Positions 13,401-37,743 of a stretch of 64,000 nt of DNA are shown in pieces. Position 1 is the first letter of the stretch. Each line of letters begins with the position of its first letter. The notes beneath the pieces are model-generated. The model had not been told where the DNA came from, ran no database searches, and saw only the letters and a list, made by a program, of their open reading frames with translations. Made by a program: the position numbers and the translations under genes. The stretch is from Mugil cephalus (lineage: Eukaryota > Chordata > Actinopteri > Mugiliformes > Mugilidae): NCBI RefSeq assembly GCF_022458985.1, contig NC_061771.1, positions 26,032,001 to 26,096,000 of the forward strand, given 5' to 3'.

Positions 13401-15457
13401 TGAAAAGGTCACACATGCAACGGGTGCATGCAAATCCATGGAAGTCAAACATTAACCTCACCACTTTCACATTAAAGGAATTAATTGTGGAGAACACTTT
13501 TGGTCCCATCCACCACTGCATCGTGATGCTGCAGCAGCAATGAAGACTCGGTTCTTATTACTATCTTATCACAAAGTGTGAGACAGTTATGATGGTGAGA
13601 TAAGCACTGTCTTTGGTTCTGAACTCACAGTTAGCATAGGTTTAAAATTTGAGTGAATGAACCTCATGCGTCTGAACCACCTTCCTAATATTGTGTAGGT
13701 CTCCCTCCAAAACAGTTGTGACTCATCAGAGAATGGACATGGACCTTGTGAGGGTGTCTTGTGGTGTCTGGTGACAGAATGATGTTAGTGGGTGGACGTG
13801 GTCTTTGGGTCCTATGGGTTGATGGGAGGGAGTGAATCATCCCACAGATACTTGATCAGTTTTTTATCTAGTAAACTTGGAGGCCAGGCCAGATTGTGAG
13901 ATGCTCCTAAATCATTTCCGTGTGGCGGCTGCCATCAAGGAGTGTCGTTGCTATGGGGTGGAGATGTCCGATATGCTCTAGGCGGGTGGTGTATCTATGA
14001 GTTTCCCAGAAGAACACTGAATTGCCACTAAATGGTCAACGTCACTCTCTTTCTCCTGTGGTTTTAATATTGTGGCTGATCTGTGAATTTGCTCATTGCT
14101 TAAAAAAGAACGCGTGTCATACTTTGAGCTCACGTCTTCAGTGCGGACAGAGGTCACGAGGGCTTTAACAGCTCATATGAAGGACTACCAGGGATCCAAA
14201 CGAGGTAAATTCCCCCGGCTTCACAATTTAGAGCAATTCAGATGTCCCACGCCTAAGCTGAGAACCAACGGATCAGTCACCTGAAAGCATGTATTCTGTA
14301 ACTCTAGCTCTTATCTTGTCTTTAATAGAGAGCCGTCCACCCGGATATATTAGAAAATGACCACCATTCGTGGTTCCACCTGAAGCAACAACTCCGACGC
14401 CCCCGCCCCCCCGCTACGCAGCTCGATCGGATGCCAACCTTTGCAACCGTCTCGCAATCAACACTGACCTTCGAAAAGAACGTCATGCTCTTCGTTGTCG
14501 GCTTATTCAAGTTTCTCCTACTTCCCTACGCCTGTTTTCGTACCACATGTTGAACTTTGGAGAGAAGTAGGCTGATAAATTATCTGTATTTACCGTGAAC
14601 CTTGGATTGTTCAGGATTCATCCCCATATGGAAAAAGAAAATTTTGAGAGTACAAAGTTGTCACATTAAAAACAAACAAAAAAATGCAAACACTTCCTCT
14701 ACAGATATGAGAGATGTGCTTGCTGTTAATAATGTGACCACAGGACTTCCACTTCCCCACCCTTCCTTCACACATCTTGTGAAACGAAGCTGCTGACAGG
14801 CAACAACACTCATTCTCCATTTAATTTACGCTTTGGTTTTAACCTGAAACATACAACTAAAGGATTATTTCTTCTTATTTTATCTTAGCTAACTCAACAG
14901 AGTGACTTTAAATCCTGAGTGTTCGGACGGCCAGCGCCGACCAAACATAACTACTTCTCATAACTAACTTCTGTTTCTGTGTTATTATCAGTGATGTGCG
15001 GTCCTGACAAGGGTTCGAGCGTCTCTTCCCCGTTTAAGCCTGACACCGTGCCTCCTGTGCACTGCTCCGCCACAGGGTGCAGGTGGTGATAAGCGGCGTA
15101 CTGAAAACTGCACATCACAGCTGCTACAACAAGCAGCTAGGGTGCAACTTAACATCAAATATGCACTGTTTTTCTAGACAAGATACACAAATCAGAAATA
15201 TACATTTTGACAATTATGCATGTAAATGACAAAACACAGGACATATATATATATAATATCATAATTAATTCCCCTATATGTTTTTTTTTTTTGTTTTTTT
15301 GTTTTTTTTTTGATTGCATCAAATATCAGTTTTAGAACACAAAACTAAGCATAATAAAAAGTTGTTCCATCACTGCAAACATATAAAATTATAATATCTA
15401 ACATCAATAAAAGGAGAGGATAGTAAAGCGAGACTCACCCATTTGGCAATTGGTCAT
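3378..15457 (-). CDS. cyth4: Cytohesin-4-like ARF guanine nucleotide exchange factor (13 coding exons)
   Basis: Coding exons in transcript order: 15457-15439, 13070-13006, 12918-12854, 11626-11560, 10727-10609, 10429-10349, 8747-8635, 8424-8276, 6929-6818, 6576-6500, 4838-4767, 4684-4530, 3459-3378. Phases join without a break to 391 codons plus stop; human CYTH4 is 394. Layout: N-terminal coiled coil (residues 1-60), Sec7 domain (about 65-250) with the FLGERE segment that carries the catalytic Glu (108-113) and [18 protein letters not shown], then a PH domain (257-374) with [16 protein letters not shown], and a basic tail VSVRKKK. The protein exchanges GDP for GTP on ARFs at PIP3-bearing membranes. 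'FESAEE', 'CLELYNP' and '[13 protein letters not shown]' favour cytohesin-4 over 1-3. The PH linker codes two glycines (high-affinity PIP3 type). The first exon codes only MTNCQM plus one base and is the least certain part. Confidence 0.95.
4105..4325 (+). repeat. Dispersed repeat R1, copy 1
   Basis: This is a piece of a repeat found about eight times in the window. It has the 'CCAAAACAGTTG' block, 'GCTATGGGGTGGGGGT', 'CTGGTCTGGTCTAGGTGG', and ends in a TAATGTTGTGGCTGAT-like motif. It lies in the cyth4 intron between the last two coding exons. The family was not identified; the conserved end suggests a non-autonomous DNA element. Confidence 0.6.
5450..6330. repeat. Three tandem ~350-bp imperfect units in a cyth4 intron
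   Basis: Units beginning near 5450, 5786 and 6153 share in the same order: 'aatattagc', 'ccatgttac', 'aaactctat-attacaggtttt', 'cacatggctactgtt' and 'gtctaac-aaaac'. Copies are diverged with small indels, so the duplication is old. No coding potential was seen. The units fill most of the intron between the exons at 4838 and 6500. Confidence 0.6.
7363..7503. repeat. Interrupted TA microsatellite
   Basis: About 90 bases of nearly pure TA repeat run from 7363 to 7449. They are interrupted by a 34-bp unique piece containing GTGACGACCCCTGTTGTG, then followed by another short TA run. The element lies in a cyth4 intron. Confidence 0.9.
9286..9650 (+). repeat. Dispersed repeat R1, copy 2
   Basis: One of the longer copies. 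It starts near GTGTAGGTCTCCCTTGGGCC and keeps the 'CAAAACAGTTGTGACTC' and 'GGAGTGTCGTTGCTATG' blocks. It ends with TTTTCATGTTGTGGCTGATC. A run of 17 G's at about 9367-9383 sits inside it. It lies in a cyth4 intron. Confidence 0.7.
12087..12125. repeat. 13-bp direct repeat, three units
   Basis: The unit GTTTGTTTCGGAC is repeated three times without error inside a cyth4 intron. It looks like a recent local slippage event; no function was seen. Confidence 0.85.
13655..14085 (+). repeat. Dispersed repeat R1, copy 3
   Basis: The longest R1 copy. It shows 'TTGTGTAGGTCTCCCTCC', 'CAGAGAATGGACATGGACC', 'GGTCCTATGGGTTGATGGG', 'AGGAGTGTCGTTGCTATGGG' and a TTTTAATATTGTGGCTGATC end. It sits in the long first intron of cyth4. 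Confidence 0.7.
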
Positions 15458-15724
15458 TTATATCCAAGAAAGAAAAAGTAAAAAATAAAAACAACGTCAA
15501 AAGCCAGTTACGTACAGTCGGTTAAGGTATTAAGTTGTGCAGCTGCTTGGACTCACAGTGCAATTAACAGCTGAAGTGAGCTGATGCTCTCTTTTAAGCC
15601 CATCCTCTTCTAACATCTGTTGCAAAGGTCGAAGAGAGAGCTTTCAAAATAAAAGAGTGAAATCCCGTTATCACACACGGGCCAATCTATGTTTTTAATT
15701 TCCTTTTTGGGGGTGGGTTGAGTG

Positions 15725-15728
<4 letters not shown>

Positions 15729-15780
<52 letters not shown>
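15729..15780. repeat. TAA trinucleotide microsatellite
   Basis: About 17 uninterrupted TAA units lie in the spacer between cyth4 and rac2, roughly 270 bases upstream of the cyth4 start codon. Confidence 0.95.
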
Positions 15781-15781
<1 letters not shown>

Positions 15782-16954
15782 GTAGACGTAAAACTTATAG
15801 TTTATAATAAATACAAAAAATATATATAAAATAAGAAAATGAGTATGAATAAAAAATGAATCTCAAATATACTGTATAGTGTTAGATTACAATAAAAACA
15901 TATACAAACAATGTTATAAGTTTTGTCTTTGAATTGCAAAGTGCACCTTTTTAATTTGAAAGCAGCATCACTTCCCTTTCTGTGCCGTGCGGACCCGGGC
16001 TGACTTGACTCATGAAATGCATTCGCGGAAAAAGTTATGAGTTGGTAAATGTGTGGTTTCACAATTAGCGTCATGTCACAGCAACCACACTTACTGGGAT
16101 TTTGCTGTAAGCTTACAGTACAAGTTACTGCGGCAACGTAACGAGTGAGGAACGAGTGAGGTGGCATTTTACAAATACAAGAATCTTAAAAGTGTCTTAA
16201 TTTGATGTACCACAAAATACGAGAGTTTACAGTTTGTTTGTTTGTTTGTTTTTGTTTGCTTTTTACTGAAAACTAAAACTTTTCTTGCTTAACAAAGACT
16301 TAAATTTAACTAATGACGTGACATTTACTTAGAGTCGCTCCTAAGGCAAAAATGATTCTCAATCGCCCTCTAGTGGTGGCTAACGAGTATCACAGCTGTA
16401 TTCATATTAGGGTGTGTTAATTTGCATACATTTCCGTTTAATGCCTGATGTAGATTTAAATTTAACTGCAATCTGGTCAAAACATCCTTTAGTTGGATAA
16501 CTGCTCGAAGAGCTGCTCTAAAATGACAAAAAAAAAAAAAATTCTCAAACATCAGTTTGCATCGCTTTGCGTTTATGCAGTTTAAAATTGAACCCAGTAC
16601 AGACAAAAATCTGATAGAAACTGCGAATATATGTCTCGGTTGTTATGTGCTTTTGTTGTGTTAACGTGGTGGGGGTTCATAAACCTGCCGACGCGATCAC
16701 AGAAGCGGGATACGGTTCTCTTTTTTGGGTGGAAAAGAAGTCAGACGTGATATAAATTATTAAATTTAAAGTTGAAGGATGAAAGATTAAAAGGGACTGG
16801 GGTTAAAGTTAAGGTTGGTAATGATTAGTTTTAGGGTAACTGTCCAGGAAATTAATTTTCATTCAGTATTGTTTAAAAAAACAGCTTCTACATTTCAAAA
16901 TTGAGCTAAAACCTTAACAGAAGTCTGTGCATGATTGCAAAAGTGCCAGTAAAC

Positions 16955-16968
16955 AAAGGAGGAAGTTT
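16955..16968 (+). promoter_or_regulatory. PU.1/ETS-like site upstream of rac2
   Basis: AAAGGAGGAAGTTT matches the purine-rich core GAGGAAGT favoured by PU.1, about 370 bases before the rac2 start. Further GGAA cores occur at 17126-17138 (AAACAGGAAGGAG) and, on the minus strand, at 17231-17240 (CAGGAAATTG). RAC2 and CYTH4 are leukocyte genes, so ETS control is plausible. Short motifs like these also arise by chance. Confidence 0.35.
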
Positions 16969-17201
16969 CAAACACTGTCACAGTTGCTGCAACACCTCGC
17001 CCCCGCCTAGCCATCGCTCTTATGTTTTCGACATCAGTGGTCTTTGCTTTATTGTTATTGTGATTATTATTTTTTGACTTGTTCCGTTTGCACGGCTCGC
17101 CGGTTAGAAAAGGAGCAAAAAAAGAAAACAGGAAGGAGAGATGAGTTTGAAACTGAAGGGAGAGTGAGCAAGAAACAGCGAAGGGGAGGAGGAGGAGGTG
17201 A

Positions 17202-17220
17202 GGGAGCGAGGGAGGGAGGG
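17202..17220 (+). promoter_or_regulatory. G-quadruplex motif before the rac2 start
   Basis: Four GGG runs separated by loops of 5, 1 and 1 bases (GGGAGCGAGGGAGGGAGGG) lie 114 bases upstream of the rac2 ATG on the coding strand. The pattern fits the standard quadruplex rule. It may be in the promoter or the 5' UTR. Confidence 0.55.
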
Positions 17221-17333
17221 AGGTGTGCAGCAATTTCCTGTAGCTGCGTTTACATCTGCGCCTCTCAACCTTCCCCTCCGAGTCTGTATCTGTCAGTGAG
17301 TGAAGAGCACGGGGCGAAGCTGAGCGGAACAGG

Positions 17334-30875
<13,542 letters not shown>

Positions 30876-31874
30876 ACGGTGAGAATAAAGCCAACACAGA
30901 GGGCGAAGGTGAGGAAAGATGTAGGGATCACGTGGTGAAGCAGAGGAGGCCGGGTGAGGGGTCGTTCATCTGTCCCTAGGATCATAATCGGAAAGGGATT
31001 CTGTTGAGTTCGTGAGGACCCTTTACTGCCGCGATGACGCACCGACGATAGAGGCAGATTCTTGTAAAGTGATTTCGCTAATGTCACATTTGCTACGTAG
31101 AAATAAAAGTGCGTCTCACAGCAGTTGGGTGATTATTTCCAAGTCTTCCGGGCACATATGCAATTTACCAGTAGGAGGAGGACGGGGCGCGAATGCAGAC
31201 AATAATTTGACAGACAACGATCCCGAGCTTTACTCAGTGGGAGATGCATTAGCAGTTGAAAGACACAAGTAGAAAAAAAAGGAGCTAATTTTTGAGCTCC
31301 AGACTTTTTTTCAAAATTACCATAATAACTGTAGGACTGGTTGTACCATGCTTGCAGTTAATAATCGACAGCGCAGGGAGGATTTAAAGACGAGAAGGGA
31401 GGGGATTATTTTTTTAAAATGTGTAAAAATGAGGATGAGTAGTTGCTGAGAAATTAACCATATGTCCAATTTAACCCGTGATTCATGTTTTGTTTTTGTT
31501 TTTGTTTTAGATTCTTGCAGAACAACAGAGGAAAAGACAAAGGCATACAGACTGCTGACCCTGGTTTTTAAGAGGATTTGAAAGTTCTATCTATCTAATA
31601 TCTATTAAACTACAACGATCTTAAAAGTAATGTGTTGTAGCTAAACAGTAGTAAACCTTTCTGTACAGCATCCCTAGAGGTGGATTTTTTTTCTTTCGTT
31701 GTTGTTGTTGTTGACGTTTTTTTTTAAAGCGCATTATAAATGCTGCAGCAGACAGGAAACCAATCTACCAACTGCTCCAGTATTCCCACCAGAGATTCAT
31801 CCACGAGCTTAAGTGGAAGACCAGGAGCCAGCTTTATGTAAAGTAGCAAACTTCCAGCACACCGAATTTCGCAA

Positions 31875-31923
31875 GACGCCTTTATAGGCTGTCAAAAACC
31901 TATGGGCAGCCTATAAAGGCGTC
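31875..31923 (+). promoter_or_regulatory. Perfect 17-bp hairpin in rac2 3' UTR
   Basis: GACGCCTTTATAGGCTG at 31875-31891 is exactly complementary to CAGCCTATAAAGGCGTC at 31907-31923, with a 15-base loop. Weaker pairing extends outward through GAATTTCGC and GTGAAATTTC. It falls in the presumed last exon of rac2, so it would be transcribed. Whether it is a regulatory structure or a tiny inverted-repeat element is open. Confidence 0.7.
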
Positions 31924-32154
31924 GTGTGAAATTTCACTTAATAAGAACAACATCTGTGCAATATGCACCGTGTTTTAATGAGATTAGTTCATGGCGTTTT
32001 TTGGGGTTTTTTTTGTTCGTTTTTTTTGTTTCGAGAGTGATGAACAATGAGAAAACATGCAGATCAGGAACGGTATTTCTTTGTGAGCAGGGAGTCAAAC
32101 AACGTCGCGTTGGAAATTAAATTGTTACGAATGTATTTTTTCTTGTGCTATTGC

Positions 32155-32160
32155 AATAAA
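32155..32160 (+). terminator. rac2 poly(A) signal
   Basis: Canonical AATAAA preceded by ATTGC and followed by AAAGATC and then T-rich sequence. It is the first AATAAA after the last presumed rac2 exon start that sits in a typical cleavage context. Confidence 0.6.
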
Positions 32161-33292
32161 AGATCTTTGATCAGATCAAAATGTTTGCAGACATTCGATT
32201 TTTCTTTCCCACAATCACTTTCGGTCTAGAACACAGAGAAGCCTTTCTGTCGCGGTACAGACGCCGTGGTTTCCTGCGGGCAGCACCAGATACATATACG
32301 GCATCATGTGCATGAACCCAGCTGTGGACTGAATGAGCCGAGCGTGGAAGCTGATGTCTAATATAATGCTGATGTATCTGATGCGTCGTCCTACCATCTG
32401 CTGAAAGCGTCATCCATCTCACTTTGCTTTTGGTAAAAGGGCAAACCACCAGGACAGGTGTATCAATCTGAGCGACTGGTAAATGGCGTTTCGGTCGTCC
32501 CCCATCTCCCTCCCTCCAGGTGGGAAGCATCGCTCACTCGTTGTTATCAAGTGTGTGTCAAAGAACAAATGATCATGTACAGCTCAAAGTCAGGGAGAGA
32601 TAGAATGCAAATGCTGATTGAAGGGAATATGAGTCCATGATTGTTTTCTGTTTGCTCAAACGCTCTGTGCAGCTCTTTGTTCCCTTGTGCTTATATACCA
32701 CGAAATTTGGGTTGAGGAACAAGTCCACGCCTTAACCCTTTAAGAAAAAAAAAGCTTGTCACACTTGAACTACTGTAACTCACCGATAGAGGCTGAACAC
32801 TGTGAAAAAAAAAAGCTGCCATTACGGTAATGGTGACACACCGCTGCTGTCGGCTGCAGGTTGGGAGGCGATGCAAGACTTGGGAGCCCCGGGAAGAGAG
32901 AGCTGTTTGGAGGAATGTGTTGGTAAAAACAAAGTTAGTTATAGCCTGAGATGGCATGAAGGTCTTCCAGACAAAAGCACAACTTGAATATTGTCAGTAG
33001 CGCCAACCATTGAGTTACGGCAAATCAAAAACCTCGTGCTAAGATGGATCACCAGTGGCCTGTTTGGTTTTAAAGGGTAGCTAATGGTAGCAACCACACT
33101 GAAAAACAATCTCAGTATATCAGTGTTTCATTTCGGTGCCACCGAATGTTTAATTACTGGCCCTTTAGCTCATTTTTTTGAGTGCGAGTAATGAAAAAAA
33201 GTCCTACAGGCCGACGCCACACATGACGTCACATCCGTTTTTCACCTGTATAGATGGAAGTGAACCTTCAATCCGATGTCATCCGATATCAA

Positions 33293-33331
<39 letters not shown>

Positions 33332-33495
33332 CAGTGGGGGAAATAAGTATTTGATCCCCTGCTGAATTTGTAAGTTTGCCCACTTCCATAGAAATGATCA
33401 GACTCTGGTTTTTATGGTTGTTTACTGGTTATGGGTATAGACAGAATATCAGTCGAAAATGCACAAAAAACACACAATCTAAAAGTTATAAAGGT
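33332..33495 (+). mobile_element. Tc1-like transposon end
   Basis: CAGTGGGGGAAATAAGTATT followed by TGATCCCCTGCTGAATTTG and TAAGTTTGCCCACTTCC is, to my memory, the terminal repeat of a Tc1/mariner element widespread in fish. It begins right after a CA/TA microsatellite (33293-33331), as expected for TA target preference. The other end and the transposase are missing. Confidence 0.6.
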
Positions 33496-33504
33496 TGAAC
33501 GCCA

Positions 33505-34095
33505 GAGAAAGAAACTTTCACCAAAACTAAAAGATTTTAAACCATCACAGTGTGTCAAACATCTGGCCGTCTTTTTCAAGTCTGAGCTTGACTTTATTCC
33601 ACATAATAGAATCAACACAAAAATAGGATTTTATCATCTTAATACAGCAGAGTTCTGGGCAGCACAGAGGTGCTAATGCATGCTCTTATTTCTAGTTATA
33701 TAGATTATTGTTATGCTCTGCTTTCTGGTCTCCCCAAAAAGAGCATTTCACAACTTCAGCTTCTCCAGAACTCAGCTGCACGTGTGCTGACAAAGACCAG
33801 AAAGCAGACTCATGTTACATCAGTTTTTTAGGGCAGACTCATGACCCATCTTTTTAATTTAGCTTCAACTGAGTCACCTTTTATTCTTTTATTACTTATT
33901 TATGCTCTTATTATTATTTTTGCTATTTATATATCTATGCTATGTATGCTTTGATGTATGTTGATTTTACCATTTTACTGCTTTTAATTGCTCTTATTTT
34001 CATTATTTTGTTTTTCCCTGACTCCCTCAGGGAAAAGCACTTTGTGTTGCATTTTTATGTATGAAAGGTGCTCTATAAATAAATATTAACTGATT
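33505..34095 (+). mobile_element. LINE (L2/Rex-type) 3' remnant
   Basis: With frameshifts and stops, the plus strand reads VKHLAVFFKSELDF, then [33 protein letters not shown] and THVTS. This is the conserved C-terminal part of an L2/Rex-class reverse transcriptase protein. It ends in a 3' tail with 'CCTGACTCCCTCAGGGAAAAG' and 'TGCTCTATAAATAAA'. It is inactive: broken and 5'-truncated. Confidence 0.75.
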
Positions 34096-34642
34096 GAATG
34101 ATTGATGAATCACAGCTGTGAGTAAACATATTAGACAAAAAAGCAAGTCCATCATAATTTGATAACATAGCAGTTAAAAGACACCAAGACATCACATCAC
34201 ATCATTTAAAAAAATAAATGCTACAGAGCGTGTTTGCCACAGTTGTATTTTGGCTGGCACTACTTTGTAAAGCGGAAGGTTACGCTCTGTGTGTTACAGT
34301 CAGAGCAGGGCAGTGTGCTACCTGTTAAACAATGAATAGTGTTTCCTGTCTCCTATGTACCTGAGTAAGTTAACACTTCTAAAGATGTCTACACAAGCTG
34401 CAGATGATGAGGAATAGTCAAGATCCCCAAATTAGACGCCCAAATTAACATTAGGTCAGCCATTAGAGAAAAGGTTACTTTAATTACTTACTATGATATC
34501 TTTTCTAAGTTTTACTTTTTTTCCAACAGGGTATCACTCGACCGTATGATTGTGTTAAAAAAAAACTACAGGACAAAGATTCTCATAAAGCTTAAACAAG
34601 CATTTATTACGAAAGAGCGTTATTCACTCTACATCGTGTATG

Positions 34643-37600
34643 TCACTTTATTATTTTTTCGATCCAATCTGCATATTCCTTATTGCAGATGTCCATGAAT
34701 GCAAATGGTTCTTTGCAGACAAGAGGAGGATATCCTACAACAATGACTCCATAAATCTTGCCTTCATGCACAACTCCTCCACCAGAGTCTCCCTGTGACA
34801 AGAAAACACATTTTGTATTTTGCCTTTTAACTACTTATAATATTGCTGTGTAAAAGATGATATCTGTGATGACAGATCATGGCAACTCACTTTACATATA
34901 TCCTTCCCAGGAGTTTGGCCACAAAGCCAGTGTTCATGCTCCTTGGCCTTGTAGGCCTTGGGATTTGTGTTCTTCCGAGTATTTCTGAAGCCTTCACAGT
35001 CAACAACATCAATGTCTGCACAATGGAGTTCGTCAGTAGGTCGTTTAGCAGGATCTGGAAAAGAAGAACAGTGGGATTGGTTTGAAGAATCAAGAATATA
35101 GTTGTTCTTGTTATTTTATTCAGAACTGCCACTGACTAGAAATTAAAGTACAACACATAGACCATCGATGTTTTTCTGCTTTTTTCAGTAAAGAACAATA
35201 CAATGCGGCACAAAAGAAGAAAATGCTTAACTATATATACATATATATATAATACTCTTATCAACACAGGAGTGGACAAATATACTTGCTTTATGAGAAA
35301 GTATGTGTGTTTATTATTCGGTTTGGGTCGAAAGTGAATTCAGGTGGGATTGGCCTTGGTGTGAGATGCATCTTGCAGGGCTTTGGGTTTGTGCCATTTG
35401 AAGGTTCCCTTGCTTTGTTAGTTTCTACTCAGGAAGTTTAGTTTCTGCTTAAAAAAACAAAGTATCGCCTTTTAGCCTAATTTGCTTCCTGATTTTCCAA
35501 GCTAAGTGTTGGGCAGAGTGAGAATGCCCATTGATTTAATTGTGCATTTAGAAAAAAAGAAAAGTCTTTCTATGAATGAGATACTATCGTGTTAACATTG
35601 ACAGCACTAATGTAATCACACTAGAGACTAAAGAAATATAAAAACAGATCATTCTCTTTATCAAATTATTAAAAATCATCTCACTCCTTGTGCCATCAGG
35701 GTGTCCAGCGGTGGCAGCGTGACCTGCAACCTCAACTCTGGAAAATTACACCAAGAAGAATGACACAAACAAAGTAGTTACTTTAACATCAGTGTTGAGC
35801 ATTTGGTGCAGAAGAAAATGTGCTGCATTATTAATTATTGAGTTCTTTGCACTTAAACTTTAACACGATGCAGCAGATGACTTGTCACAAAGAAACAGTA
35901 AAAGCCACTTTTAGCCTTAAAAAAATGTGATGATCTTGATCACACCTAAAACATAGTCAATAGTTCTCCACAGCATGCTGATCGGTCCACACTTCTGTGA
36001 ATCACAGATGAATCTTGAGACCAAAGTTTAATGTGGAAAACGTGTATATGAATCTAATCTAATGCGAGATATGGTTGACTCATTCGACCTGTATCCAGTT
36101 ATGTTGCCAAACCAGCAGAAAAGACTCCATAGGCCTAAACTGTCCAAGCCTCATGGATGGGTCCTTATAAACATAAAAGAGAAACTCTGAATGCAAAATA
36201 TCACAGTGTAAAGTAATGTCTATAATCTATGCATGAGCAGCTGTTAAACAAACTATCGAACAATATTTTCTTTAAGGCACGGAAACACACAACTCACACT
36301 TTCAGAGAAACTTTACAGTCTTTAGAGTCAGCATGATTTATCGGCTTATTCTGAACGTCGATTGGCAGCTTCAGCAGCATAAGATCATGAATCCTCGATT
36401 TGCGGCCAGTATAGATCTCAGGTTTTTCTTTGATTTCCACTAATTCCAGTTTTCCAGATGTGTTTGTCACATCTGCAAACCTAGAGTAAAGGGAAAGATT
36501 AACATGATTCACTGCTCTTCTGTGTCTGAATTAATCTACACAAGAACAATATAAGAAATTACCACCAGAAACGTACACTGATCAGGCAAAACATAATGAC
36601 TACAACCCTAATATTGCGTAGCTTTGTCTGGCAACACCATGTTGTTAGTTGGGGTCTTTGGGTCCCGTAGGTTGAGGGGAGGGGCCTCTGTGGATCAAAG
36701 GTTTCCCAGTAGAACGTTGAATTGTCACAAGTTGGTCAATGTTATTTACTTCTCCTCCTGTCGGTGGTTTTAATGTTGTGGCTGATCAGTGTGTGTTGCA
36801 TTAGAAGTTATAATAATGAGATTTTCTCACATTTGTTTCTTATGACAGTGAGCTGCCGTCAAAATCCAGTGATCAGTTATCAGAGTGCCGCCACACAAGT
36901 ATTTTTTTCCTGAAGCATCAACTCCTATCAGCATGATGTGGGAGTCACGCTCACACGGATCACCTCCAATGACTCTCTTGTGCAGATCCACTGAGCCCAC
37001 TGTGGAACCTGAAAAAGGAACTCCCCACCAAGGGGGCTGTGGGTCAGAATAGCAGTTGTTGTACTCTGTAGTATGAGCATGATATAAATAAATGGCTTAA
37101 ACTTTCTTGATCAATCTTATAATGAACAGATGCTATACTGTACCTGAAAAAAGAGAAAAAAAAACAATGATAAAAAAATATATATTTTAGATGGTGAGAG
37201 GTGAGAAGTGTCCTGTTGAACACCGTGTTTTGACTATTGTTCAACTATTCTCATCATTAACAGGCGGTCTGAATTACTGAAAAGGAGAAGAGCTTAATAT
37301 TTTGTCACTATTAGAATAGTGGAAATGCAGGCAGTGTTAAACAATCTGTATTTCTCTGTTCGGTTTGTTAAGCTGCCAAAAACAGTGAAATTCAATTTGT
37401 AAAAATAAAAAAAAATGGTAAAAAAAACAGGTCTTAACATGAGGTAAAGATGTTTGTCCACATGGCTAAAATGAACTTAGTTGATCGGTTTTGCTCATCC
37501 AACAACACAACAAACACCTAACAGGCCAAATCTACTACGCTGGAAGCACAAAAATAATGTTCCCATTCCATGCATTGAATGAGGGAGGGAGACAGTTCAT

Positions 37601-37743
37601 TAAACCTTCAGAACTAGCATCTGATGGATCAACAAAACATGATGTGGTCAAGTTTCAAAGTGAAGAAATCACATAAACATCATTCTCTACTCACCGACCC
37701 ACAACAGAACAAGAAGGAGCATCAGACGAGCCATCGCTTTCAT
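34643..37743 (-). CDS. Protease A: S1A serine protease, trypsin-type pocket (6 exons)
   Basis: Exons in order: 37743-37695, 37008-36831, 36480-36298, 35737-35685, 35054-34891, 34792-34643; phases fit, 258 codons plus stop. Hydrophobic signal (MARLMLLLVLLWVG), short propeptide ending HKR, mature N-terminus VIGG at residue 29. Triad: His70 in TAAHC, Asp108 in HDLMLLKL, Ser212 in GDSGGG. Asp206 sits at position 189 (chymotrypsin numbering) in DICKGDSGG, with Cys191 and Cys220 present, predicting cleavage after Lys/Arg. Unusual: position 214 (nearly always Ser) and 215 are both Val, and a Phe falls near 226. The Cys136-Cys201 pair is absent. It is a secreted or granule-stored protease related to granzyme/kallikrein/trypsin genes; the exact orthologue is not recognised. 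A minus-strand AATAAA lies near 34602. Confidence 0.9.
36575..36800 (+). repeat. Dispersed repeat R1, copy 6
   Basis: A short, internally deleted copy in the intron between exons 2 and 3 of protease A. It starts 'ATCAGGCAAAACATAATGAC' and ends GGTTTTAATGTTGTGGCTGA. Confidence 0.65.

Larger units (their letters stand above)
15458..17333. promoter_or_regulatory. Shared head-to-head spacer of cyth4 and rac2
   Basis: The two genes diverge from this 1.88-kb stretch, measured between start codons, so both 5' UTRs and promoters should lie here. It holds a TAA microsatellite (15729-15780), AT-rich sequence in the left half, and a purine-rich GC-skewed block (17100-17225) just before the rac2 start. 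No TATA box stands out for rac2. A 161-codon minus frame across 16895-17377 is low-complexity and has no family resemblance. Promoter function is inferred from position only. Confidence 0.6.
30876..32180 (+). other. rac2 3' UTR, possibly spliced
   Basis: After the stop codon the sequence runs without a gene to a canonical AATAAA at 32155-32160. A strong donor (ACG|GTGAGA) begins three bases after the stop. A pyrimidine-rich acceptor (TTTTTGTTTTAG) ends at 31510, so a 632-bp 3' UTR intron is likely. Being so close to the stop, it would not trigger nonsense-mediated decay. I recall human RAC2 as having seven exons with a non-coding last exon, which would agree. Confidence 0.5.
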
